This document shows positions 45,580-56,358 of a stretch of DNA of 64,000 bases, in pieces. The notes below the pieces were generated by a model. That model was not told the origin of the DNA and searched no databases. It saw only the letters and a program-made list of their open reading frames with translations. Positions within the stretch are counted from its first letter, which is position 1; the number at the start of each line of letters is the position of its first letter. Where the stretch lies: assembly GCA_037157565.1 (NCBI GenBank), contig JAZHRO010000013.1:32306501-32370500 (forward strand). The letters run 5' to 3'. The translations under genes were made by a program, and so were the position numbers. This DNA is from Thalassia testudinum. Its lineage: Eukaryota; Streptophyta; Magnoliopsida; Alismatales; Hydrocharitaceae.

Positions 45580-47714
45580 CTCACCAACCTTGCAATCAGG
45601 TCCTTCCTCCATTATTGGGGCAGAATCCTTCTCCGGCGAGGATTAGAGAGGGAATACTCTCTGATTCCTCAGAGATCCCCTCCTAGAAATGGAAGGGAGA
45701 TTCTCTGAGGAATTCCCTTCCATCTGAGGCCAGTCTTGATCCCTGGTGTGAACCCAATCTCTCGTGCGAATGCACGAGGGATTTGGGTATCCACCCTCTT
45801 TCCTTCTCTGGCGAGCCGGCGGAGGTAATGGCGTGCCCTCCATGCTCTGAGCATACCGCCCAGCACCTATAAAAGAACCCCCAAACCCGGCCGCTCATTT
45901 TCAGCTTGACTTGGCTGGACTTCCACCTCAAATTCTTCTCTTTCTTCTCCGGCCAAGGGTCCAGCGAGCTCCGGCAAGCCCCCCTCCCCTCCCTCTTCGC
46001 TCTGCCACAAAACCAGTGGCAGAGTCATCTTCCTGATTCTCCTCCGTGTCACGCAATACCCGCGCACGCTGCCTCAGACCCGTCGTCGCCGCCGTCTTCC
46101 TCCACTGGGCAGCTTCTCCGGCGACAGCAGGTACAGCTGTCCGCCTCTCCGTCCCCCTCTTTCCCTTTAGTTAGGTTTAAACTATTCTCCTCTATCCCCT
46201 CTTTCATTCCCCCCACCTTATTTCATCAATCGACCCTCGACCGTCGCTGACCACCGCCATCTTCCTCGCCTCCGACCAACCTCTGGCGAGTCGCTCTCGT
46301 CGCTCCACACTTCCGCACGACTCGCCGACCAACTCAGAGGCTCCACCTCACCTCACCGAGCAACCTCCGCCCATCCACCATCTCTCTACGCCTCCACCAT
46401 AGCCCCCCAACTCACCCACACCTCCGGTCACAGGACGACCTAGGCACGCACGCCTAGGCCGTCCCGCGGCCTGCTGCATGGCTCACCACCTTCGCCGTGC
46501 CACGGCGAAGGTCTGCAGGTGGTTTAATTAGGCCGATAGGTCGTATTCATGCATGACAGGATCGGGGCTGCTTCCGCCATTGACGGTGACGCGAAGAAGC
46601 TCCAAGCTCGCTCCAGGCTTCAGGACGTCCAGGTTTCAGGTGTAGCAGACTCGGGCAAGTAGTGCGAAGTCATCTGATCCAGCAAGGAACGCAGCGAAGC
46701 CCGCAGCCTTGGCAATCGAAGAAGGTCTTCTGCGGGTGCACGTGAGAGCAAGGTGGGACTAATAGTCCCACATCGTGAAGTTACAAGCGGCTGAAGAGGT
46801 ATAAAGTGATTTTGTGTTATTAGCTCTTCGCCTCCGAACGCACAGGGGTGAGGTCCCTCACCCAATGCACGCTCGCCTCGTCCGCGGTTTCACCACGTGG
46901 ATCTGGTGGGCTCCGACCCGACCCTATCTGAGCACACCTCGCGCATCACCCTCACGCCGGTGCACCTGATCCCGGGTGCGAAATCCAACCCGATTACCCG
47001 TGGCTCTGGGAAAGCATCCTTGAGTGAATTGCAGAGAAAGAGAGAGATGCGTGGGTAGAGGGACAGGGTAGGTTTTGCTCTCTGTGCAGGCAGGCCGGGC
47101 GTTGAAGAGAAGAAACTTAGCCAAAGAAGCAAAGGCAGAGAAGAAGCCTTCGCAGAAGAGAGAAGACAAGGAAGAAGGAGAGACTACTGAGAAGAAGAAG
47201 ACAGAAGAGAAAAGAAGCAAAGGTAGGAAGAAAAAAGATTGCAGAGAAGAGAAGAAAGAAGAGAGGCCAAGATAGAAACCAAAGAAGAAGAAGCCTTCGC
47301 ATAGAGAGAAGAGAAAGAAGAAGAAAGACCAAGACAGAAGGAAGACAGAAGGAAGACAGAAGAGAAAGAAGGAAAGTGAAGACTGCAGAAGAAAGAAAGC
47401 AAGATCAGAAGAAGAAGAATCTTCGAAAAAGGGAAAACACTTTTAAGATGTCTGATATTGTGATCAGACGTCCAATTTTACTCTTTTGTCAGAATTACTT
47501 TTTAACCGCATACATTCATATTTGAATTCAAGTTTTGAGTAAATTAGAGTGTTCAATCACATTTGAGATTAGTAGTAAATTCCGATTGCTCCCTGTGTTC
47601 GACCTCGGATACTCCGATTTTAGAGTAATAAAATCTTTATTTGTTGACGATGCTTGATCACCTATACTACGACGCAATAACTGTTAAAACACGATCGAGC
47701 CAGTCGCCTCAACA
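45580..47714 (+). mobile_element. Solo LTR 'D', 3' part
   Basis: Continues D after element C and ends CGCCTCAACA followed by the GTGGT target duplicate. TATAAAAG at 45,868-45,875 gives its plus orientation. It has GTGGGACTAATAGTCCCAC at 46,753-46,771, a 26-nt hairpin at 47,447-47,472 and the U5 phrase GCTCCCTGTGTTCGACC near 47,587. A purine-rich tract spans 47,100-47,440. Confidence 0.88.
45868..45875 (+). promoter_or_regulatory. TATA box of solo LTR D
   Basis: TATAAAAG within CAGCACCTATAAAAGAACCC; the downstream sequence is CT-rich. Solo LTRs with an intact promoter can transcribe outward. Confidence 0.7.
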
Positions 47715-47719
47715 GTGGT

Positions 47720-48131
47720 GCGGCCTATGTCAATTCACGGTGGCTTTGCAAACACCACTCAAAAAAGAAAGAACACTCCAAAAAGATTAGGTCTTTAAGA
47801 ATGTTAGAGTGTATTTTTTTGTTGGGTGATGAGTTAAAGATGAGGATTAGGTAATCATTCACCACATCAATTTTTTTTTCAGATTAAATTTTTTTTTTAC
47901 AGATTTTTTTTAGGCAAGCAAACAACCATGGGTGGAGTGATACTCACAACCGGTCCTTGTTATGCTCACTCCAACTCCGCCGTCATGAGTTGTGCTCCTT
48001 CGCCGCCCAAGTCCCGAGTTCCTGTGATCAACCAAGTAGAGAGAGAAAATGCATTAGACGATGTGATCATGGATGCGAAAATGAAAGCGACAAAATAAAT
48101 CCATTGCCTCTTCGGCAACAACGTCAAAAAC
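47720..48131 (-). other. Element B leader, distal part, with decayed primer site
   Basis: Rejoins 35,057 once D is removed. TGACGTTGTTGCCGAAGA in sense (48,126-48,109) matches the tRNA-Asp primer site at 13 of 18 positions; all five changes are C-to-T or G-to-A. Contains long T runs at 47,870-47,910. No coding. Confidence 0.65.
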
Positions 48132-48936
48132 TGACGCGCTACGGATGCGTTTGTTTAAAAGGGTCGTAGTTCGCATTCGCTGCGTCGGTTTTAACTAAAG
48201 AAACGGACGTGAGTCCGAGTGTCGAACACAGGGAGGCGTGTAAATCGAGTTTTTCTGTCACTTAGTGTCACGGAGATGGTGGTTTTTTACTTGCGAGAAA
48301 ACATGGGAGAAAAACGAGTAAGGGAGAGAGAAAGCGAGAGAGAGAAAGAGAAAGGAGACGGCGAGGCGGCCACGGCGATGGAGGAGGGCTCCGTCGGTGA
48401 CTCGTCGACTCTGACGATTACAAAAGAGTGCTAAGGGTGGCTAGGAGTGGGGTTGAATACTTGCAAGAGTATTGAATGCCTCATATGGGTAGTTGGAAGG
48501 GGTTTATATAGGAAGAAGGGGTTTCTAATTTAAGTATGGGCTTTAGCGACATTCGGGACGTTGCTAAACGCATGCTTGAATTGTTGGTGTAGCCCCCAGC
48601 CCATCGGTCCAACCGCGCACGTCATTCTTCTCCTTCGCGATCCGTGTGCGACCGTTGAGGGCTGTCGGATCCTTGATCAATGGTTCGGATTGCGCACGGA
48701 TGCGTGCTCAGATCGCGCCTCAAGCGCGCGTGAAATTCGGTGTCGGCATCTGCTTGCGTGAGGAGGTGTCATGTGGATGCAATCCATGCCGTTCGCACCT
48801 GGATCTACGCTCTTGATCAACCATGCCTGCGTGAGGAGTTAATTTGGCAGCGCGCGGGGTTTCGAACGCCCGCTGCTGCCTTCACGGACGAGGTGCAACT
48901 TGCTGCGCTGCTTCTCGCGCATAGTCGTGAAGTGGA
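48132..48936 (-). repeat. Element B 5' LTR, truncated
   Basis: Matches 23,122 to about 24,125 of the 3' LTR, minus about 190 bp between two GA-rich stretches (23,325-23,520 in the 3' copy). The alignment stops near 48,936, where fragment E begins at a GTGTACAG with microhomology. The promoter-distal part of the LTR is lost. Confidence 0.8.
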
Positions 48937-49234
48937 GTGTACAGATATACTGTCTTGAAATTGAAAACAGGCAGCTTTGCTGATTTACTAAGTATGGAAG
49001 ACAGGTTATGTCTATATTGCTTTTTTCTTTCTTTTTCTTCCTCTTTAGAATTTAGGGGTTAAAATGAGAGGATAGAAAATTACCTGTCCTAGGTGTGGTT
49101 GTTGTGTGGCTGCTTATTGTCCTCTTGATTTTCTGTGCTTACACAACAAAAGGGAAGAGATCAATAGAAAGTCAAAAATTGTGAATTAATAGCTTCTAGA
49201 ATAGCCGTTGCTCCCAGGCAACGGCGCTAAAAAC
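48937..49234 (-). mobile_element. Fragment E: leader and primer site of a C-type element
   Basis: Matches the C leader at 42,650-42,914. The primer site TAGCGCCGTTGCCTGGGA in sense (49,229-49,212) has two changes from consensus. It abuts the LTR at 49,235 exactly as in an intact element, but ends abruptly inside the B LTR at its other side. Confidence 0.75.
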
Positions 49235-49402
49235 TGGTACTGCGCTTTTGTCTGTGTAGTTATTATAGTTATTGTGGTATATGACAAAACAGTTACCAGT
49301 TTAATACAATTTATTACTCGGAATGACAAGTTTCCCCAGGTCGAACTCAGGGAGCAAACTATAATTCTAGAAGCCGATAAATTCACAATATAAGGTTTTA
49401 CA

Positions 49403-49406
<4 letters not shown>

Positions 49407-49445
<39 letters not shown>
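49407..49445. repeat. (GA)n microsatellite
   Basis: About 18 GA units followed by GAAA units in the U5 part of the LTR. Shorter GA runs are at the same place in C (35,881 and 43,070) and G (61,057). Confidence 0.9.
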
Positions 49446-49450
<5 letters not shown>

Positions 49451-49690
49451 AAGAAAGAGTGATTGGCTTCTTCTCTTTCTTCAGCCGACCCTCTTCTTTC
49501 TTCTTTTCTTCTTCTCTGCTTCTGTGGTTCCTCTTTCTCTTTTCTTGTCACTGATTTTCTTCTCTTTTTCTTCTTTCTTTCTCTTCTTCCTTGCGGCTGT
49601 AGAGGCTACTGCCTTCTCTTTGATTTCCTTCAGCTGCTAAGTCTTCCTCCTTTCTTCATTTCTGGTTTTCTTCTTTCTTCTTTTCTTCCT

Positions 49691-50130
49691 GTCTTCTTCT
49701 TTTTCTTTGCTTTCTTCTGCTCTGGTCGCTGACCTTCCGTCGTCTGACTCAGTGCTCAGACGGCTTAACTGTGAGTTTGCTATAGTGCAGCTCTTCTTCT
49801 TTTCCTTCAGCTCCTCTCCTTCCTTTCTTCTTTAGCAGCTGCTCAGTGAGGCTAAGTCTTCATCCGTTCCTCCTTCTTTCTTCTTCTTCCTTCGCCTGCT
49901 TCTTCCTTCTTTTTCTTTGCTTTCTTCTGCTCTGGTCGCTGACCTTCCGTCATCTGACTCGGTGCTCAGACGACTTAACTGTGCGTTTGCTACAGTGCGG
50001 CTCTTCTTTTCCTTCAGCTCCTCTCCTTCCTTTCTTCTTCAGCAGCTGCTCAGTGCGGCTAAGTCTTCAGCTGCTCCTCCTTTCTTCTTCTTCCTTCTCC
50101 TGCTTCTTCCTTCTTTTTCCTTCTTCCCTG
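49691..50130 (-). repeat. 210-bp tandem duplication inside the E/F LTR
   Basis: GCTCTGGTCGCTGACCTTCC recurs exactly 210 bp apart (near 49,720 and 49,930), and flanking pyrimidine-rich sequence repeats with few differences. Each copy carries one 26-nt hairpin. Confidence 0.8.
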
Positions 50131-53100
50131 CGCGCACACAAAATTATCAGTGCAAAACCTACCCCTACCCCTTCCCTGCATCTCTCTCTCTCTATTTCTC
50201 TCTCAAAGGTTCGCTCCCAGAGCATTCGCGAGTATACGGGTCGGGTAATGCGCCCGGGACCAGGCTCATCGGCGTGCGGTGGTGGGCGAGGAGTGCTTGG
50301 TCGGGTAGTCGGGTTCGCCCTAGGCCCGTGGGGCGTGAGCACGGGCGAGGGTTGGTGCGAGCGCGTGGTGCGCTGCGTGCGTGGGTGAGGGACCTGACCC
50401 CTGTGTATCGAAGGCGAACAACTAATGTCAATTTTCCAATTTATGTGTAGGCGTGCGCCCACACACTTCCGAGGTGGGACTAAAGTCCCACCTCTGCTCC
50501 GCACTCCCACAGGCGAGAAGGTGCTGGCAATTAGGGCAGCAGCGAAGGCTGGCGACCCCAATTGCGAACCTGGGCGTTTCTGTGGAAGTGCCCCGCGCTA
50601 CCTGGAGTTCACGCCTGGGCTAGAGGAGTCCTGGAGCTGCCTGCGAAGAAGCTTCAGTAGCTCGTCAATGGAGGCGAGGAGGTTGAACCCTGAATTCACG
50701 AAAACGACCTCCCGGCCACGTCAGATAACATAGGGCGCTTCGCTGGAGTGTGGTGAAGGTGGTGCTAGGGTCGGCGTGGCGCGAGAGCGCCTGTGGCCAT
50801 GTGCCTAGGGCAGACTGTGTGCGCGGAAATGGGTGTGTTCAGGAGGTGGTCTGGAGGTGAAGGGCGGTGAATGGAGTGGGGGAAACGCTTGAGTGGAGTG
50901 AGGGGGAGCTTCTGGGCTTGTCGGTGAGGGGTGAAATGGCCTGTGGAGGTGGAGCGACCTCGCCGGAGATGGCGGCTGGAGGTGAAGCAGATGGGGGTGG
51001 TAGTGGCAGTCGAGGGGTCTTAAATGCTAATTGAATGAGGGAAGAGTGAGAGGAGGGTAAGGGGAAGATTCCTACCTACTTAGTCGATGAAGTGGGAGAG
51101 GAAGACGTCCGGCTCGTGCCTGCCGGAGTTGGGGACGAAGGTGCCCAGAGGAGGAGATCCAGAGATGCCAGCTGGTGCGGCCTGGCGTGGGAAGACAGGG
51201 CAGAGTAGGCTCTGCTGCAGGTATGGCAGCAGAGCGACGAGGAGGAGGATCGCCGGAAGCTAGGGCACTCTGATCGGAGAAGGAAGAGACGAAATTGAGG
51301 GTTTTTCTCCGCCAAAAGTAGCTTGAAGGAGATGGCAGAACCTGCCGCTCCTTATAAAGGCATTGGCGAGGAGAGGGGATAGAGGGAGCGACGTGCCGTG
51401 CTTGCCGGAGATGGTCGGAAATGGACACCCATGCCTTTCGTGCGTTCGCACGAGAGGTATGGCCGGTTGCAGAGGTCATGGGAGGGTCCCTGCGACAAAG
51501 GATGACGCAAGGAACCTCCCGCTCGTTCCTGAGAGCGGGCGCCATGCCCTGCGCGGCGCCAACCTCCGCGTAAGGTCGCCGGAGGTATGGCGCTGTTCAG
51601 AAATGGCAGGGAGGACCGTTCTGCAAAGAACGACGAGAAAGATAGGGTGCCAATTGCATGGGTTTCAAAAGATAAGGGTCAAAAGTAATTTAAGAGGACC
51701 AATTTGTAAAGTCGATCAAGATGGTCTTTTCTTAGGCCCAAATTTTTATACCAGCCTGATTTGAACCTAAGGATTTTAATGGTGAGATTTGATTTTCGGT
51801 TGGACCATGTTTGACCAGTCAAGTTGCACAAAAACCCAAATTAGGTCATAAATTGGCCATGGTTCTCATTTTAGGTCAAAATAGGTTGCAAAGGCAAAAT
51901 TGAAGGTTCTATGCCCTAGGGAATATTTTTCCATGAATTTTAGAGGGTTTAGTTGATTTTTATCCTTCCTTGAACCTCGTGAATTAAAGTGGGTTTGTTT
52001 TAGGGTTATAGAATGTCATTTAATTCCTAGAGGTTGCTATAACCCTTTTCAGATCAAATCATCCCACTTCCCTCTTATCAAGCTTATTTGACCTTCGTTT
52101 AGTCCCTTAATTATCCTGTTTACACACTGCATTGGTGAAATTGCAGTTTTATCCCTTATGATTTGTCTTATTCTTAAACTCAAAATTCTCTAAGTTAAGC
52201 CTCTCTTTAGGTTTTGTAGGAGCTTCTTCGCACTTATTTAGATTAAATTGTGATAGTTAGGGTTTATGATGAGGTTTTCATCATACCCCCTTACCTAGCT
52301 TTTGCTAGTCCCTTAGCAAAATTTAAAGGTTTCAACCCTTGTTCTAGACCATGAAGTTCTTAATGAGTTTAGATAAGTGCCTTTTCTTTTGTAACTTTGT
52401 TTAGGTCAGAATGCCAACCATAGGCCTAAAAGGTACTCTAGTACTAACCAAGATCCAGATCTGTCTAGCCTTAGCCTCAGTCCTTAGCAAAGATTTTTAA
52501 GGCCTACAAGAGCTAACCTAAGGCTTATTGGACTTTGTGGTTAAAGCACCCGTGCTTGAGATAATTTTAACCCTGGCTCAATTCGTAGTGCGTTTTGTAA
52601 GAAAGAGAGGTAGAAGATTTATATGTTTGGAGAGTTTTCTCTCTTTTTTTCTTTTTAATTCTAGCTTAGGATTTGCTTCTTAACACGGTCTGTATCAGAT
52701 TCCTTGTCTCCATCATCAATCCTCAAGGGTTCCTGGCAGTCGATGCTTCGAGATAGCACCACCTATGGTAACCCCCGGAACCCTGGCTTTTGAGATTTCG
52801 AGATAATCCCATCCATGGTGTTCCGTGGTCGAATTCAGACCCTGGCAATTGACACTTCGTGATAATGCCATCCATGAAATCTGAACCAGCAGAGTGCTTA
52901 CATGCCCCCAGTAGGATATGTAAATATCCTAAGAGACAAGCATCGAGGAGATGATATTTTGTTACGCATCTTCGAGGGGAATTTCCCACTTCTCCGGGCT
53001 GGGAACTCGTCCAAATCAACTTGTGTTGATCGGCCGCTCCTACTCTAGGTGTCATTTTCAGAATTTTTGCAATGCTTCTGTGTGATTTTGATTTCTATGC

Positions 53101-53539
53101 TTACTGAACCGAGCTGTGTGTGAAGTTGGGGTGCTTAGGTTACTGAGTCCCGTAAATCAAAAGTTAGTTAATGAGGCCAAATACTCCCTAAGCCTTGGAC
53201 CTAATACTTAAGATTTTCATTTTCCTCAACCTCTTAAGGTATGTCTAAATCTTAATGGGTACTAAGAGTCTATCCAAGAATGCCTAAGGTTTGGGTTCTT
53301 ACTAATCCCACTGTGCACTTTCCATTTCTTTTCCTGAATGAGGTCTAGAACTTAGGTTAACTCTTTAATTTTTTACTAATGACTATCTCTTTTCTTTTAT
53401 TTTGTGTTCCTTCTTTTGATCATTTTGTTTTTTTTGTTTTTTCCTTTGTAGAGTCCACAAAATTTCTTTCCTCTCATTTTTTTTTGGTGTTTTTGGCATA
53501 TGTGAATTTTTTTGTTTAAACCTTTTCTTGTGAGTTTTG

Positions 53540-54387
53540 CGAGTTTTCGTATGCATCAAGCCGTAATTCATCGATCTCGCTTATCTAAAGCTTTCTGTGA
53601 GTTCCAGCCTTAGAAAGATCTAAATTACAGCTCCGTACTGCCCAATAGGCTTTGTGCTCCAGTTCGACGGGAAGGTGACATGCCTTCCCGTACACCAGTC
53701 TAAAAGGAGACATGCCTAATTGGGTTTTGTGGGTGGTCCTATAAGCCCACAAAGCTTCCGAAAGTCGGGATGACCAGTCCTTCCTGTCAGGCCGAACAGT
53801 GACCTGCAGGATTTTCTTGATCTTCCGATTTGATAGCTTAGCTAAACCATTAGTCTGGGGGTGGTAAGGAGTGGAGATTCGGTGAGACACCCCGTATTTG
53901 GTCATCAGTGACCTGAACTGAGCATTCGTAAAATGGGTCCCCTCGTCAGAGATGATTACACGAGGAATCCTGAACTGTGAGTAGATATTGTGATGAATCA
54001 ATTTGATAACGATTTTGTGATCACAGGTTCGGGTCGGTATGTCTTCGATCCATTTGGACACGTAGTCCACAGCCAGCAGAATGTACTCGAAGCCATCTGA
54101 AATAGGAAAGGGGCCCATAAAATCATTCCCCAAATATCGAAGATTTCTCATACGAGAATCGGCTGCAAGGGCATCATGTCGTGATGTTTCATGTTGCCCA
54201 AAGTTTGGCAATGACTTCATGCCTTGTAGTGATTGTATGCGTCCTTGAATAAAGTGGGCCAATAAAAGCCACACTGGAGGATTTTCGATGCGGTTTTGTG
54301 CCCAGAGAAATGGCCACCGCATGCCTGGTCATGGCAGAAGGAGAGAATATCATTGACTTCATCTTCTGGGACACATCTCCGGATGAT
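53540..54387 (-). pseudogene. Element F integrase, truncated
   Basis: In sense, [15 protein letters not shown] (zinc finger, then a stop where CSRC should start), [26 protein letters not shown] and [14 protein letters not shown] are readable. In the third catalytic block the expected Glu is Lys ([11 protein letters not shown]). [17 protein letters not shown] follows, then a TAG replacing CAG, then IDELRLDAYENSQ, and the protein ends at the junction with 3' untranslated sequence. Dead by several independent lesions. Confidence 0.85.
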
Positions 54388-56307
54388 TTAGTCGGCACCT
54401 ATGCGAAAGAGGTACGGATCTTCCCAAATGTAATACTTGGCATTAGAGCGTAATTTGTCTTTCTTAGCCTTTGGCCAATCAGATGGGATCTGATTAGATG
54501 CCAAGTAGTTTACTATATTAGCAAACCATGGAAGTTTAGTACCAATAGTCAGCAGGTGCTCATCACGGAAATGCTCCGTGATGGGTCCGGAAGGGTTGAT
54601 GATCTCAGAAGGAAGGCAGGACAAATGGTCAGCTACCACATTTTGTCTTCCCGCCTTGTTGCGAATCTCGAGGTTGAATTCTTGCAATAGCAAGATCCAT
54701 CGGATTAGTCGGGGCTTCGCGTCCTTCTTGGCAAGGAGATGCCTCACAGCTGTGTGATCCGAGTAGATGATGACGTGGGAACCCAGGAGATAAGATCGAA
54801 AATTTTCAAGGGCAACTACTACAGCTAGCAGCTCTTTTTCCGTAACTGTATAGTTACGCTGAGCCTCGTCAAGTTTCTTGCTAGCGTAGTAGATGACCAC
54901 AGGTTTCTCGTCAGCTTTCTGCCCCAGAACCGCTCCTACAGCGAAATCAGATGCATCGCACATGATCTCAAAGGGTTGAGACCAATCAGGGGATTGTAGG
55001 ATCGGGGCCTGGGTGAGTCGGTCACGGAGGTTCTCAAAGGCTTGAGTGCATTCCTTGGAGATTTCAAAGGGTACATCCTTAGAGAGAAGAGTCGTTAGGG
55101 GGCGCGCGATTTTCGAAAAATCAGGAATGAAACGACGGTAAAAATCGACGTGCCTTAGAAAAGAACGGATGTCCCTGATCGAGCTAGGCATAGGAAGCCG
55201 AGAAATTAGATCAACCTTGGCACGATCCACTTGGATGCCTTTCTCAGAAATTAGATGTCCTAGGACGATCCCCTCAGGCACCATAAAGTGGCTCTTTTCC
55301 CAGGAAAGAACCAAATTAACATCGATGCAACGCTTGAGTATATGAACCAGGTGCTGGAGGCAATCATCAAATGATGCCCCGAAAACTGAGAAGTCATCCA
55401 TGAAGACTTCCAGATAATCACCTACCATATCAGAGAATATGGCAAGCATGCACCGCTGAAAAGTCGCGGGTGCATTGCAGAGTCTGAAAGGCATCCTTCG
55501 GAATGCGTACGTCCCGAAGGGGCAGGTGAACGTGGTCTTCTCTTGGTCCTCAGGATGAATAGCCACTTGGTTATAACCGGAGTACCCATCAAGAAAGCAG
55601 AAGAATCGATTTCCCACTAATTTCTCGGGAATCTGATCAGTGAAAGGTAGTGGGAAATGATCCTTCTTCGTGGAGTAATTGAGTATTCGGTAATCTATGC
55701 AGACTCTCCACGAGTTGGCTATTCGGGTAGGTATGATTTCTCCGATTTCAGTTGTAATGGTGGTGAGCCCTACCTTTTTAGGCACGACCTGAATTGGGCT
55801 CACCCAACGACTGTCGGAGATCGGGTAGATGATCCCTGCATCTAACCACTTAATGATCTCCTTTTTCACGACCTCCTGCAGATTGGGATTCAAACGTCTC
55901 TGCATCTAACGGGAAGGTCGTGCACCCTCTTCAGAATAAATACGGTGTGTACAATAAGAGGGACCTATTCCAGTCAAGTCATCGAGAGTCCAACCAATGG
56001 CTCTGCGATGTTGCTGGAGAACAGCAATCAGACAAGAGTCCTGATCAGGAGTGAGCTTGGAATTTATAATCACAGGAAAAGTCTGATTAGAACCCAAAAA
56101 GATGTATTTCAAATGATCGGGAAGGGGTTTTAGTTCAAGGATGGGGTTATCAACAGCAGCGGGTGGTTCAAGGTAAGTGTGAGGTTCAAGGATAGGAGTT
56201 ATGGGTTTATCTAAATCAGGGTCTGTCTCCTCTAATTGCGGTTCAAGATCTTTTTGTGGTTGATGAGGCATAATCAGGTTATTCTCAAATTGTGTTTCAT
56301 CAACCAA
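54388..56307 (-). pseudogene. Element F protease-RT linker, reverse transcriptase and RNase H
   Basis: Two segments share one frame: 56,307-55,906 and 55,905-54,388, divided only by a TAG codon. The first ends with LDDLTGIGPSYCTHRIYSEE. The RT has VCIDYRILNYSTKKDHFPLP, APATFQRCMLAIFSDM and the catalytic FMDDFSVFG. The connection and RNase H follow unbroken: [49 protein letters not shown]. The RNase H Asp/Glu/Asp set is present. Only a Gly-to-Arg change (MPFRLCNAP) stands out. This is the best-preserved enzyme in the window. Motifs place it in the Athila lineage. Confidence 0.88.
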
Positions 56308-56358
56308 AGCTCTATTATCACAGATTTGTTCAATGTCACAGATTTGTTCAATGATACT

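Larger units (their letters stand above)
23122..48936 (-). mobile_element. Element B: old Athila-like Ty3 retrotransposon, multiply interrupted
   Basis: The 3' LTR is 23,122-24,628; a truncated 5' LTR is 48,132-48,936; gag-pol reads on the minus strand between 34,336 and 25,990. Solo LTR I (29,760-32,465) and solo LTR D with element C inside (35,058-47,714) interrupt it. Removing these by their target duplications rejoins 35,057 to 47,720 and puts the 5' LTR next to a decayed tRNA-Asp primer site. The LTRs differ by roughly 9% over their first 130 bp, so B is much older than A or C. Its distal 5' LTR is lost at the junction with fragment E. Confidence 0.8.
49235..52283 (-). repeat. LTR shared by fragment E and element F (3049 bp)
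   Basis: C-type LTR. Lower side: primer-binding site of E. Upper side: polypurine tract of F (52,284-52,294). It is longer than its relatives, partly because of a 210-bp tandem duplication (49,691-50,130). It contains two 26-nt hairpins (49,739-49,764 and 49,949-49,974), a perfect AGGTGGGAC hairpin (50,472-50,493), a (GA) run (49,407-49,445) and TTTATAAG in sense at 51,351-51,358. Confidence 0.85.
52284..56358 (-). mobile_element. Element F interior: Athila-like, internally deleted
   Basis: 52,284-53,545 matches the C 3' untranslated region, including the three-unit repeat at 52,727-52,880. At about 53,545 it switches directly into the integrase C-terminus, so the post-pol block, CAATGAGGACATTG and about 100 integrase residues are missing. 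Pol continues to 56,307 and is cut at 56,358 by chromovirus H. Gag would lie beyond the window. Confidence 0.8.
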
